A DNA stretch of 64,000 nucleotides from Nelumbo lutea. Its lineage: Eukaryota > Streptophyta > Magnoliopsida > Proteales > Nelumbonaceae. Shown here piece by piece: positions 1-10,635 of this stretch (the first letter of the stretch is position 1; each line of letters starts with the position of its first letter). The stretch lies in contig JAKGHH010000003.1 of NCBI GenBank assembly GCA_022828595.1, positions 52,875,759 to 52,939,758 of the forward strand, given 5' to 3'. Under the pieces are notes generated by a model, which was not told the origin of the DNA, searched no databases, and saw nothing but the letters and a program-made list of their open reading frames with translations. The position numbers and the translations under genes were made by a program.

Positions 1-194
1 AAAATTTTGTTGAAACCCTAATACTGAAATTGCACAATAGAGAAAACTGGTTTTCTCCTTTGGATTGTTTGAAATCTTGGACCAAGAAAGATATAAATTT
101 TTTTTATCAAGATTGAGTGTAGTACCTGTCTACCTAATGGTTGTGTGGCTTTGAAGAGCCTAAGGAATGAAAGTGTAGAAGGGTATTAAGCTTC

Positions 195-1395
195 TTTGAA
201 ATCCTAAGGAATGAATTGAATGTTTATCGACCTCTCTCCATAGATTTGAAGGTGCAACAAGGGCAGAGAGAACATTTGGATGTTGCTAGATTTTTGTTGG
301 GGTTGAGATTTGAGTTTGAACTAGTGAGTGCTCAAATTTTAGGAAGTAGTGACCTTCTCTTTTAGAGGTGCTTACTTGCATTAGGAGAGCCTCCACCCCA
401 CATAGCAAGCAAACTACTATGTCAAAGAAATCAACTTCGACAGTTATTAGAGGTGGTAGTGGTGGTCGAGGCTTTCATGAAAGGGCTACAATTAGAGGTA
501 TGGGTCATTGTTTTAGAGGGGTCATGGTGTTGGGAGAGAAGGAAGAGGTGCTGGCATGAATTGTAGTGGATGTGGTCAAGTCAAAGAGTGTTTCCACTAT
601 GGATGAGGCCATATAGTTAATTTTTCTTATGATTTGCATGGTCCACCTTCTTCTTGGGCCAATCATGCCATGGTGGAAGATGACGCGAGCAACAGTCTTC
701 CTATTGGTGAATCACCTATTACAAATGTGGGTAAGGATAAGGAGTTGATTTCCATCACCCACAAGTAGTATGAGTATGAGACTTTGCTTGTCCTCTTCTT
801 CTAGGACTACTGCTACTGTTGCCAACATAGGTACAACTTGTCTTGCTTCCAATTATAAATCTACACCTTGGGTAATTGATTCTGGAGCTTCAAATCATAT
901 GACTGAAACTTTAGATTTGTTTATGTCTTTGTCCCTTCCTTCAACTTCTCAGATCGTAACTTTAGCTAAAGGGTCATCCTCCTCTATTACGGGTACTGGT
1001 AATGTGTCTCTTGGTTCTGACCTTCATTTGACTTTTGTTTTTTTATGTTCCTAAATTCCTTCCAATCTTTTTATTATAAGCAAGCTGACTCAAACACTTA
1101 ATTGTTCTGTAACCTTTTATCCATCTTATTGTATTTTTTAGGGTCTTACAACAGGTAAGATGATTGGTGGAGATTGTGAAATCAGAAGACTATACTACCT
1201 GGATGACAATGGTCAACGAAGAGTCTTTTACTCATCTCCCACACCTCATCAGTGGCATTGTCGTTTGGGTCATCCCTCTGTCCATGCTTTAAAGCAATTA
1301 GTCCCTAATTTAAAGTCTATCACTAAGTTGAAATGTGAAACATGTCAGCTCAGTAAACGACATAGAGTCCCTTTTGATCCCAAGGAAGACAAATG
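195..1395 (+). pseudogene. Cop-1: truncated Ty1/Copia gag-protease-pre-integrase remnant
   Basis: This is the 5' half of a Copia polyprotein, broken into several frames. In order it shows a gag stretch (RNELNVYRPL, then LDVARFLLGL, about 214-340), a decayed glycine/arginine-rich zinc-knuckle region (about 440-620), an aspartic-protease active site DSGASNHM at 878-901, and the GAG-pre-integrase zinc motif (WHCRLGHPS near 1253, CETCQLSK near 1338). Sequence is closest by eye to Cop-3 and Cop-5 in this window (family B). Stops and frameshifts occur between gag and protease and after the protease. Integrase core, reverse transcriptase and both LTRs are absent, so it is a dead fragment. Bases 1-194 look like its leader but hold no clear feature. 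Confidence 0.85.
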
Positions 1396-1439
1396 AGTTA
1401 CGAGTTGTGTGTCATTGGACCTACAAAATGAGCTATATG

Positions 1440-1800
1440 AGTTACAAGTAAAGGACCTCCATTATCATCCTCAGAGAGATCAAACATTTCTTGCAAGAAA
1501 TGGGCGATCCTTGAGCGGCCTTCACTTTTCCTTTTGGCATAGACAATTTAAGTCTAGAATCTCCTTCCACCAGTAAAAACTCCACTTGTAGAGCTTTAGC
1601 TAACCAAAGACCCACGAAAAGAGCTTGAGCCTCAGCCTCAGATGCATCTTGGGCTAAAATAGGGCCGCTGAAAACCCAAGAATACCCCCACTGAGTTGTA
1701 GATAACTCCTCCAATTCCTGCCACTAGAGGAGAGTCAAATGCTCTTCTTAAACTGCCATCAAATCTCAGAGTGTAAGCATAATCAGGCCATGGGGAATGG
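1440..1800 (-). pseudogene. Plant RNase H-like (RVT_3) fragment
   Basis: Read on the minus strand, this stretch has the pattern of the RNase H domain found at the C-terminus of plant LINEs and in related host proteins: a DGS-type first acidic residue near 1765, the glutamate helix EAEAQALFVGLWLAKAL near 1600-1640, and the third acidic motif VEGDSRL near 1555-1575. A frameshift separates the first part (ends near 1690) from the second. No reverse transcriptase is attached, so it is a short relic, either of a LINE or of a stand-alone RNase H-like gene. It sits between the broken end of Cop-1 and the LTR of Cop-2. Confidence 0.6.
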
Positions 1801-1870
1801 GAAGTTGAGGGCCAAAAGTAGAAGACTAAAGGATATCTAACAGATTCCTGTTTAAATCTCCATAGCTATG

Positions 1871-2212
1871 AGTAGAAATCACTGTTTGGAAGTCTAGATG
1901 AATTCCTTGTGAAGAGAAAGAAGAAGAAGATGAAGAGTTTCAGCAGTAGAGAAGAAAAGAGAAGAAAGAAAAAGTAGGATGTCAACCAGAATTGAATTAG
2001 ATCTGGCTGCCAATCCCTCATTATATTTTATACTTAAAAGAATAAGAGATTACAAGAATGCCCTTAGTAGGGTGGCTACTAAAGTAGCTGAACAATCACA
2101 ACTTAAAAACATAAGCTAATGGGCCTAAAGCCCAACAACTTCCTAACTTAACAACTTAAAAATAAGAGCTAAATAACTGGGCCCAATAACTAGAAATCGG
2201 CCCAACTCAACA
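1871..2212 (-). repeat. Family A 3' LTR of Cop-2
   Basis: In element orientation it starts TGTTGAGTTGGGCC at 2212 and ends in TTTCTACT at 1871, the same ends as the two LTRs of Cop-7. It carries a TATAAATAT-like promoter core (minus strand, near 2030). The adjoining purine tract (minus strand GAGGGGGAG, 2213-2226) is the polypurine tract that primes plus-strand synthesis. The left flank CTATG would be the target duplication, but the partner end is missing. Confidence 0.9.
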
Positions 2213-2224
2213 CTCCCCCTCAAG

Positions 2225-2750
2225 TTGGGAGTAAATGTCACACACTCCCAACTTGCATAGATCATGCTCCAACTTGTTCCTTACAACACCTTATGTGAGA
2301 ACATCAACAAGCTGCAGATCAGAAGCAATGTATGGGAGACCAACTTCCCCAGAAGTCACCCTTTCTCTGATGAAATGTCTATCCACTTCAATGTGCTTTG
2401 TCGGATCATGCTTAACTGGGTTATGGGCAATGTTGATTGCTGCCTGGTTATCACAGTACAACATTATTGGTTCTTCTTCTTGTACACCAATCTCTCCTAA
2501 CAGGGAACAGATCCAGCAAAGTTCTCCTTGTGCCATGGCCCTGTATTCAGCTTCAGCACTTGATCTTGCCACCATTGTTTGTTTCTTACTCTTCCACGAG
2601 ACAAGGTTACCCCAACAAGGGTGCATACTCCTGAAGTAGATCTCTTGTCATCAAGGCATCCTGCCCAATTTGCATCTGCATAAGCCTCTAGTTTCAATTG
2701 TCCATGATCAACAAACAATATCCTCTGCCTGGGTGTCCCTTTAAATGAGC
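2225..2750 (-). pseudogene. Cop-2 RNase H domain
   Basis: The C-terminal RNase HI of the Copia polyprotein degrades the RNA of the RNA/DNA hybrid in the virus-like particle. Visible motifs are YADANWAGCLDD (first Asp), KKQTMVARSSAEAEYRAM (Glu) and YCDNQAAINIAHNP (Asp), ending with DVLTKG and the Copia tail just before the LTR. A frameshift near 2590 separates the first third from the rest. Confidence 0.85.
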
Positions 2751-3840
2751 AAGAATCCTGTCAATAGCCTCCCAATGCTGGACTCGTGGAGCGTGCATAC
2801 ATATATTGAATTACCACACTTACTGCATAGGAAATGTCTAGTCTTGTCCCACACAAGTATAGTAGCCACTCCACAAGTCTCTGATATCTCCTAATGTCCT
2901 TTATTGGCTCACCTTTTGATGCATTAATTCTATGATTTTGATCAATAGGAGTATTGATTGCCTTTGTTCCAAGCTTCCTTGTTTCTTATAGAAGATCCAA
3001 GACATACTTTCTCTGAGAGATAAAAATTCCACGTTTTGATCTTGCAACTTCAATGCCTAAGAAGTATCTAATTTCTCCAAGATCCTTAATTTCAAATTCT
3101 CTATGTAGATTCTTCTTCAGACAATCAATCTCACTTGGGTCATTCCCTGTGACAACAATATCATCCACATAAACAATTAGGATTGACACCAAGGATCCCC
3201 TCCGCTTCACAAACAAGGTATGGTCAGATTGAGTTAGAGTGTAGCCAAAAGCAACTAAGGCTTTCCTAAACCTGTCAAACCATGCTCTGGGAGACTACTT
3301 TAAGTCATAAAGTGGCTTCTTAAGTTTGCATACCTTTCCCTTTTTAGCACCACTGTAGAAACCAGTAGGAAGATCCATATACACTTCTTCTTGTAGATCT
3401 CCATTTAAGAAAGCATTTTCAGATGAAGTTGAAACAGGGGCCAAGAGTATGTGGCAACAAGAGAAAGAAGTATCCGAACAGAGGTCATCTTTGCAACTGG
3501 TGCAAAGGTCTTTAAGTAATCAATGCCATAGGTCTGTGTGTACCCTTTTGCAATAAGTCTGGCCTTATACCTTTCTATACTTCCATCCGCCTTATATTTG
3601 ATTGTGTAAACCCATTTGCATCCAACAGTCTCCTCGCCCTCTGGTAGGTCTACAATCTCCCATGTCTGATTCTTAATTAAAGCTTCCATCTCTTTCTGCA
3701 TAGCTGTCTTCCACTCAGGTTTGGAGAGAGCTTGACTAACACCCTTGGGTATATACACGGAGTCAAGGTTTGGTAAGAAGAAGAAAGTCCATTGTAGGAT
3801 AGGTACTGTGAAATACAATGAGCAATAAACTTTCTCTTCC
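2751..3840 (-). pseudogene. Cop-2 reverse transcriptase domain
   Basis: The Copia reverse transcriptase is recognised by KCKWVYTIKYKADGS-type start motifs (near 3600), a broken KNAF helix (near 3410), the YGLK..PRAW region (near 3290), and the catalytic YVDDIVVTGND (YVDD at 3160-3171). The frame is broken at least three times (near 3217-3405 and 2985). The catalytic residues are still legible. Confidence 0.85.
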
Positions 3841-4680
3841 CTCTTCTAAGAGCAATAAGGAGGTCCAGGTTATTTATAATGGGGTTAGTAGAATCAATGG
3901 GAACTGAAACAGTACAGGGATCAAGAGGAATACCTAAATCCATATCAGTTGAATCTGGAGTCTCCAAGGAACTGACAAGAAGTGATGCAAGTTCTACTGT
4001 AGTGGAATCAACCTCCCTGTGAAGTCTCTGTCGTGAGTAATGTTGAGAAGCAGGACGCTAGGGAGGTGGTAAGGTAGGTGACATAGGAGGATCAAGCACA
4101 AGAGTGGACACAAGAACTGGAACTGGAAGAGGGATAGACTACTCACTTACTTCCTCAAAACACTCCCCCTAAGAAGGATTCTTCGAGAAGAATTATGTGG
4201 ATTCAAAAAAAGTGACATCCAAAGTAACATACTGACTCCCAAAGACTGGATCATAGCAGTAGTACCCTTTTTGGTTTTCTGCATATTCAAAGAATACACA
4301 CTTCTTTGCCTTCGGGTCAAGCTTTTAACGATGAGGACCAATAATATGTGCAAAGAAAACACTCCCAAACACTCTGAGAGGAATATGGAACATCTCCCCC
4401 TCAGGAAAAAGGAAGCTAAATGGGGTTCTAAATCCAAGTATACAGGAGGGCACCCTGTTAATCAAAAATACTATTGTGAGAACTGCATCACCCCAAAACT
4501 GACCTGGAACTATAGATGTGATCGTCATGCTTCTTGTAATCTCAACAATGTGTCTGTTCTTCCTTTCTGCAACACCATTCTGCTGTAGACTATAGGGACA
4601 ATTGCTCTGATGGACATCATATTTTAACAGATATGAAGCAAGGTGTTTTTCAAAATATTCCCTAGCATTGTCTTATCAGA
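3841..4680 (-). pseudogene. Cop-2 integrase C-terminal half and linker (family A)
   Basis: Contains the last part of the integrase core, including the QQNGVAERK motif whose Glu completes the D,D,E triad, then FWGDAVLT..INRVPSCIL (4325-4528), the GYxxxQKGY-type segment near 4270, and the variable linker to reverse transcriptase. Several frame changes are present. It aligns along its whole length with 33770-34760 of Cop-7. The upstream border near 4680 is the chimeric join described in the findings. Confidence 0.8.
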
Positions 4681-4683
4681 ACA

Positions 4684-6161
4684 CCTTTATTCGGCAACAC
4701 CATTTTGTTGCAATGTTCTTGTGCATGATCTCCTATGAATAGATCCATGGGAGGCAAAGAACTTATTAAGTTCACCATGGAAATATTCCTTGGCATTATC
4801 TGATTGAAAGATCTGTATTTCAACATGGAACTATGTAAACACCATCCTCTGGAAGTCTTTCATGATCTTTGGAACTTCATCTATACTACGCATCGTGAAT
4901 ACCCATGTATAGCGGGAGAAATCATCAACCAAAGCGATAAAATACTTACACCCGCCCTCAGAGATTATAGTAGTAGGCCCCCATATATTAGAATGCACAA
5001 TATGAAAAGGAAAACTAGATCTTTTATTACTTGAATGAAAAATTGTTCTACATTGTTTGCTCAACTGACATGTTTGACATTGAAAATTTGACACTGAACA
5101 TGACTTAAATAAAAATGGAAACAAAGACTTCAGTATTTCAAATGAAACATGACCTAACTAACTATGCCACAAAAAAAAATATTTGATTGACTATATGACT
5201 CCAAGGATGACACCGAGAGACCAGCTTTGTTGTTGAGAATATAGAGACCATCCATTAGGCTTCCTCTACCAATTGTCCTCCTAGAAGTTAGATCCTGAAA
5301 GACACATGAACTAGGAAAAGAGGTTACACTACAGTTTAAAGAGTTTGTAATGCTACTGATTAAAAGCAAATTTATAGGAAGTTGGGGAGCATGCAACACA
5401 CTATTTAGGTTAAGGCCATGGGGAAGGGACATTGATCCTTGGCCTGCAATGGAGGAGAATGATCCGTTTGCAAACATCACTTTATCCCTTCCTGACAAAA
5501 GGCTATAAGTCTGAAACAAATTTGGCTTACCGGTCATGTGGTTAGAGGCCCCTAAGTCAATGATCCAATGGGAACTAGTGATAGTAGTGACATGGAACGC
5601 AAAAGCCGCATTACCTGATATAGATGCAAATGAAGTAGGACCAGTAACTGAACTATCCATCTGTCGCTAAGCCCTACCATATGACTCCAAGTGATCTCTG
5701 AAGGAATTCATGATTTCTTCCTTGGGGTCAAAACTAGTAAAGTGGTCCCGGGTAGTACCAACAATCTGAGTATCTTGGGTTGCCACATGTGCTACGTTAT
5801 GTGCTGTATTCGGCTTCTTCTGACCTTGCACTTTACCCTGTTCTTGGTTCTTCATTTCCCACTTGGGCTTCCCGTGAATTTCCCAACATGTGTCACGTGT
5901 TTATCGCGAGTTCCAACAGTGGGTACAAAACAACTTGTCTTTATCATCAGCCTTCTTGGAGTCACTTTTCTTTGCCATATTGTTATTACCCATTGCATCC
6001 AATGCTACCTGTTGCTCCCCCTCAATTGTATCCATCACAGTTCACCTATTTTCTTCAGATTGAACAAGGGCATATACCTCTTGAGCCGAAGGCAACTCTT
6101 TGCTTCCTAAGATCTGAACTCTCAAGGGTTCATAAGCAGGGTTCAGTCCCAACAAGAAAGT
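4684..6161 (-). pseudogene. Cop-2 family C part: gag end, protease, pre-integrase, integrase core
   Basis: Read from 6161 leftwards: end of gag (GLNPAYEPLRVQILGSKEL), a CCHC knuckle (CTHC..THDTCWEIHGKPKW, near 5880), a spacer with EEIMNSFRDHLESYGRA, protease with the altered active site IIDLGASNHM (Ser changed to Leu, near 5550), the GAG-pre-integrase region, and the integrase start HIVHSNIWGP..YFIALVDDFSRYTW (4831-5124). It ends in QQNGVAE at about 4690. It is closest to Cop-6 by eye. At least three stops and several frameshifts are present. Confidence 0.8.
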
Positions 6162-6424
6162 TGTTTCGACTGGTGCTATAGTAGTCCGAACCAGAAGGAG
6201 AAGAAGAAGAAGAAGAAGAGAGAAGAAGAAGGGTCTGTCGAAATTTGATGGATTACCCCTTCATCCGACCCCCTTAATCTTAATTAGACTCTAATAATCT
6301 TTACAAAGACAAAAATGCCCTTACTTAAGTGTGGGGCAGAGTAACTCTAATAACACTACCACATAAGCAAGCTACTTAACAAACATAAGAAGACTAAACT
6401 ACCCCCATTCGGCACACTTTAACA
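6162..6424 (-). repeat. Cop-3 3' LTR
   Basis: 263 bp. In element orientation it runs TGTTAAAGTGTGCCGAA...CAGTCGAAACA. It is near-identical to 11442-11710 apart from a GAA-microsatellite length difference and scattered substitutions. The polypurine tract (minus strand GAGGGGGAGTG) lies at 6425-6438. Confidence 0.93.
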
Positions 6425-7170
6425 CTCCCCCTCAAGCTGGAGAATATGTCATATAATCCCAGCTTGTTACATAGATAGTTTACTTTCCTTGAGCTTAGAG
6501 GTTTTGTAAACAAATCTGCCCATTGGTCATTCGAGTCCACATGTTCTATATTTCATAGATAGTTTACTTTCCCTGAGCTTAGAGGTTTTGTAAACAAATC
6601 TGCCCATTGGTCATTCGAGTCCACATGTTCTATATTTATCTCTCCAGCAAGAACCTTCTCTCTCACAAAGTGGCAATCAACCTCTGTGCTTTTTTCTCTC
6701 ATGAAAGACAGGATTGGAAGAGATATGGAGTGCAGCTTGATTGTCACAGTACAATCTCATAGGTTTATCCATGTGAAACCCAATTTCTTGTAGGAGATTC
6801 CTCAACCACACTAATTCACAGGTGGTGTGGGCCATGGCCCTATATTTGGCTTCAACACTGCTTCTGGCCACAACTGTCTACTTTTACTCTTCCATGTCAC
6901 AAGATTTCCTCCAAGAAATGTGCAATAGCCTGTAGTAGATCTTTTGTCATTCACTGAGCTTTCCCAGTCTACATCTGTATACCCAACTACTTCAAGTTTT
7001 CCCCCTGGTTTATACAATAGCCCACGGCCTGGAGCTCCTTTCAGATACCTCACAATTCTAAGAATTGCATCCCAGCGAGGTATACGAGGGTTCTGCATAA
7101 ATTGGCTCACCACACTGACTGCAAAGGAGATGTCGGGTCTCGTGATAGTCAGATAGTTCAGCTTTCCCAC
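6425..7170 (-). pseudogene. Cop-3 RNase H domain with an 84-bp tandem duplication
   Basis: Motifs: GYTDVDWESSVNDKRSTTGYC (first Asp), ARSSVEAKYRAMAHTT (Glu), YCDNQAALHISSNPVFHE (Asp) and QWADLFTKPLSSGKVNYL at the end. A frameshift lies near 6870 and a second near 6700. The 3' end is duplicated in tandem (6470-6553 and 6554-6637). Confidence 0.85.
6470..6637. repeat. 84-bp tandem duplication in the Cop-3 RNase H end
   Basis: Two adjacent copies (6470-6553, 6554-6637) differ by one base that I can see (TTCCTTGAG versus TTCCCTGAG). 84 bp is 28 codons, so the reading frame is kept. Confidence 0.92.
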
Positions 7171-7173
7171 TAG

Positions 7174-8796
7174 TCATCTATACCTTCCAGGATCTTCAAA
7201 TACTTCTCTTGTATCACTACTCAACTTAACATTTGGTTCCATAGGGGTCTCAACCGGTTTTGCACCTAACAGTCCTGTTTCTTCCAATAGATCAATGACA
7301 TATTTCCTTTGGCACAGATTTACACCTTGTTTTGACCTGGCAACTTCTATTCCCAAGAAATACTTTAATGTTCCAAGGTCTTTTGTTTGAAAATGATTTT
7401 GCAGAAATACCTTTAGTTTGCCAATCCCCAATTTATCACTACCAGTGATGACAATATCATCCACATGGACCACTAATAAAATCTTCCCAGCTTCTGAGTC
7501 ATAACTGAACACTGAGTGATCAACCTGGCATTGCTTCATTCCAAAACTCTTCACCACTTCGCTGAACTTCCCAAACCAAGCACGTGGAGATTGCTTCAAC
7601 CCATAAATTGCCTTATTCAGTTTAGACACCTTACCAACCTCCCCCTGAGCAACAAACCCAAGTGGTTGCTCCATATAAACCTCCTCCACAAGATCACCAT
7701 GGAGTAAGGCATTCTTGATGTCAAGTTGAAAGAGAGGCCAATCATACATAACTGCCAAGGAAATGAGTACACGAACATAACCAATTTTAGCCACCGAAGA
7801 GAATGTCTCCATGTAGTCCACTCCATACAACTGTGAGTAACCCTTAGCAACAAGTCTGGCTTTCAGACGCTCCACACTACCATCTGGCAAGTATTTCACA
7901 GTATACACCCATTTACATCCCACAGCATGCTTACCAGGTGGGAGAGTAGTAAGTTCCCACGTTTGAGTATGTTGAAGAGCAGAAAGTTCCTCCTCCATTG
8001 CCTGCCGCCAATCAGGTGAACTGAGAGCTTCTTGGACATTGTTAGGTATGGAAATAGAGGATAAAAGGGAAACAAACTGGCGATGTGATGTAGAAAGACG
8101 AGATAATGAAACGAAATTGGAAATGGGATGGCAGGTAGAACTGCGTTTACCTTTCTGTAAGGCAATGGGTAGATCAAGGTTTGAGGGTTCAACAATAGGA
8201 GCCATGAGAGGATCCGCAGATGAGGTAGAAGTTGGAGGAGGGGCCGGTGCCGTTCGACGTGTATACACTTGCCGGATTGGTGGACGTTCGGTGGTGATCT
8301 GCATGGGATGAGGTGATGAGTCTACTCCAACAACAACATCTGGAACTGGATCACTGACTGGGAGAGGAAGAGGAAGTGCGGGTGGAGACGAGGGTGCTTC
8401 AGGACTTGAGAAGAAGGGGACTGACTCAAAAAAGGTGACATCAGGACAGACATAGCACTTCCGGGTAATGGGATTATAACACTTGTACCCTTTTTGAGTC
8501 CAAGAGTAGCCAAGGAAGACACATTTAATTGAGTGTGCATGTAGCTTGTCTATTCCAGGACTCAGATTATGTACAAAGCACACACAATCAAAGACACGAG
8601 GAGTTAATGGAAACGGAGATAAAGTGGGAAACAAGATAGAGAAGGGGGACCGACCATGAAGAATAAAAGAGGGCATCCGATTAATGAGAAAACATGCAGT
8701 GAGTACAACATCACTCCAAAACCGTTTAGGAACATTCATGTGGTGAAGCATAGACCGTGCAGTTTCAAGAAGTTGGCGATTTTTCCATTCAGCCAC
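7174..8796 (-). CDS. Cop-3 integrase C-terminus plus reverse transcriptase (540 aa open stretch)
   Basis: This is the longest undamaged piece of Cop-3. Residues 1-130 are the end of the integrase core and its C-terminal zone (ETARSMLHHMNVPKRFW, INRMPSFIL, GYSWTQKGYKCYNP). Residues about 130-260 are the proline-rich linker. Residues about 275-530 are the reverse transcriptase (GCKWVYTVKYLPDGS, LDIKNALLHGDL, YGLKQSPRAWFGKF). The catalytic tetrad reads HVDD instead of YVDD, a change expected to hurt polymerase activity. A stop separates it from the RNase H part (after DPGRYR). The first Met is only where the open frame begins; it is internal to the polyprotein. Confidence 0.85.
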   Translation of the reverse strand: MAEWKNRQLLETARSMLHHMNVPKRFWSDVVLTACFLINRMPSFILHGRSPFSILFPTLSPFPLTPRVFDCVCFVHNLSPGIDKLHAHSIKCVFLGYSWTQKGYKCYNPITRKCYVCPDVTFFESVPFFSSPEAPSSPPALPLPLPVSDPVPDVVVGVDSSPHPMQITTERPPIRQVYTRRTAPAPPPTSTSSADPLMAPIVEPSNLDLPIALQKGKRSSTCHPISNFVSLSRLSTSHRQFVSLLSSISIPNNVQEALSSPDWRQAMEEELSALQHTQTWELTTLPPGKHAVGCKWVYTVKYLPDGSVERLKARLVAKGYSQLYGVDYMETFSSVAKIGYVRVLISLAVMYDWPLFQLDIKNALLHGDLVEEVYMEQPLGFVAQGEVGKVSKLNKAIYGLKQSPRAWFGKFSEVVKSFGMKQCQVDHSVFSYDSEAGKILLVVHVDDIVITGSDKLGIGKLKVFLQNHFQTKDLGTLKYFLGIEVARSKQGVNLCQRKYVIDLLEETGLLGAKPVETPMEPNVKLSSDTREVFEDPGRYR

Positions 8797-9423
8797 CCCA
8801 TTTTGTTGAGGGGTGAAAGCACATGAGGTCTGATGAATAATGCCATGTTGTTCTAAATACTGTTGAAATGAAGTAAGAAAGTATTTACGACCATTATCTG
8901 AACGAAGAACTTTGAGTGGAACACCAAATTATGTGCGTATTTCAGCATGGAATTTTTGAAAAATGGAAAATAATTCACTTCTTTCTTTCACTAAGTAAAT
9001 CCATGTCATTCTTGAACAATCATCAATAAAGGAGACAAAATACTTGTACCCATTATAAGACTATTTGGATTGGACCCCAAACATCTGAATGAACCAAAGA
9101 AAAATGACTCAACATACGACTCTCAACTCTTGGACTGAAGGACACACGACGGTGTTTGCCAAACTGACATGACTCACATTGTAAAACTGACAACTGACTC
9201 AATGACGGAACCAACATCTTGAGAACCTTGAGAGATGGATGTCTCAGTCGGCAATGCCATTGTAGAGGAGTAAGAGAAGTCTAAAGTGCAATTGAAGATC
9301 CACCACCATCAAGGTAATACAATCCACCAGCTTCATGCCCCCCACCAATCTTCTTCCCCGTCTTGAGATCCTGAAAAACACAAGTGGAAGGAAAGAATGT
9401 AACAGAATAGTTAAGAGCCTTGG
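8797..9423 (-). pseudogene. Cop-3 GAG-pre-integrase and integrase core, N-terminal part
   Basis: On the minus strand: the HH-CC zinc region near 9180-9260 (QWHCRLRHPSLK, then CESCQFGKHRRVSF), the start of the catalytic core near 9050, and the QQNGVAE-type motif near 8800. Compared with Cop-5 there is a small deletion or frameshift near 9060 and altered bases around 8930. Residues 1-72 of the segment at 9281-9499 carry the SVLYVP..FNLMSVSKI pre-integrase signature. Confidence 0.75.
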
Positions 9424-9660
9424 TTATTTTACTAACAGACATAAGATTGAATGGAAACATAGGTACATATAAAACAGATGATAAGGGGACAGAAGCCATG
9501 TCAACATTACCAACACCTGGAGTGTAATAGTTTGTGATGTGGAGGTTTCAGAAAGAGAAGAGAACACACCTGGAGTCCCGGTCATATGATCTGAGGCTCC
9601 AGAGTCAATAATCCAGGAAGGAGTTTTAGATGACATTCAAGCAATACCTGATTGGTCAAG
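9424..9660 (-). pseudogene. Cop-3 aspartic protease
   Basis: Retropepsin-like protease that would cleave the Gag-Pol polyprotein. The active site WIIDSGASDHMTG is intact (near 9590-9620), followed by a frameshift near 9520, after which the sequence TWLLSPYHLFYMYL is read out of frame. Confidence 0.8.
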
Positions 9661-10635
9661 TGTGGCAGTGGTATGCTGTGAAGTAGTTTGAAGGAACCGT
9701 TCATACTCATCACGCGATACACTCACCATCTCCCTCCCAGAAGTAGATGTAGATGTGGGAGGAGTTCGACCTGTCAGTTTACTGTCACTGATATCAACCT
9801 CGCCTGCTACAGCATGATTAGCCCATTTAGAGGGAGGGCCATGTAGGTCATAACAGAAATTCACTGTGTCCTTCCCTACCACAATGAGTACACTTCCTTG
9901 TAGAGTTATTTTTTCCTCTGCCACGGCCTCCCCCTGAGTCACGGCCACCCCGACCAATCATGGAATTGCCACGGCCTCCTCTGGGAGCATGACCACCCCC
10001 ATTTGTACTATGTCCACCTCCTTTAGATGTCACAAGTGTTGATCTATCAGACTGTGTGGGGTTCTCAGTTTGTCCCAAAGAAATTCTACGAAGCCTTGAG
10101 ATTACTTCCTCAAGTGTAGGAAGAGTAGAGCCCCTAGTATTTGGGCTCTAACTGGTTCGTATTCCGACTTCAGTCCCACTAAAAATCTTGTAACATCTAG
10201 CTGTTCCCTTTGCTGTTGTTGAACTTTAATATCTGGAGTGAGGGGATGATAGACATTGAGTTCATTCCTTATATTCTTCATGCAGGCATAGTACTCTTCT
10301 AGTGTTTTGGTTTCTTGTTGTAAATCAAAGTACTCCTGATAAAGTTGATATACTCTTGTTGTGTTATATTGTCCAGAATATAGCTTCTTAGCATGCTCCC
10401 ATATATCCTTAGTCGTATCAAGGAACATGAAGTTGGCACTAATTTTGGGCTCCATACTATTCCACAGCCAAGTCATGATTTGAGCATCTTCTTGTTTCCA
10501 ATATTCAAACCCTAGAGAGTCAACCGGTGGCTTCTCATCTCTTACATGCTTGACTTTCTTCTTTGCCTTAAGAAACATTTCAACTGATTTAGCCCATGGA
10601 ACATAGTTCTCCCCATTCAGCTTAATTGAGATCAT
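9661..10635 (-). pseudogene. Cop-3 gag (capsid and nucleocapsid)
   Basis: Starts at SIKLNGENYVPWAKSVEMFL (10635 leftwards), the retrotransposon gag domain that builds the virus-like particle. It goes on with WLWNSMEPKISANFMFLDT, RNELNVYHPLTPD and LDVTRFLVGLKSEYEPVRAQIL, then a Gly/Arg-rich stretch and a CCHC knuckle (CTHCGREGHS.. near 9860). Frameshifts near 10110 and 9850 split it into three pieces. The start Met region at about 10700 is separated by a stop. Confidence 0.85.

Noticed and set aside
2235..2639. Plus-strand open frames over the Cop-2 RNase H
   Set aside because: Mirror frames of a transposon gene; cysteine/serine-rich with no domain. The same holds for 14073-14330, 35735-36065 and 44589-45041.
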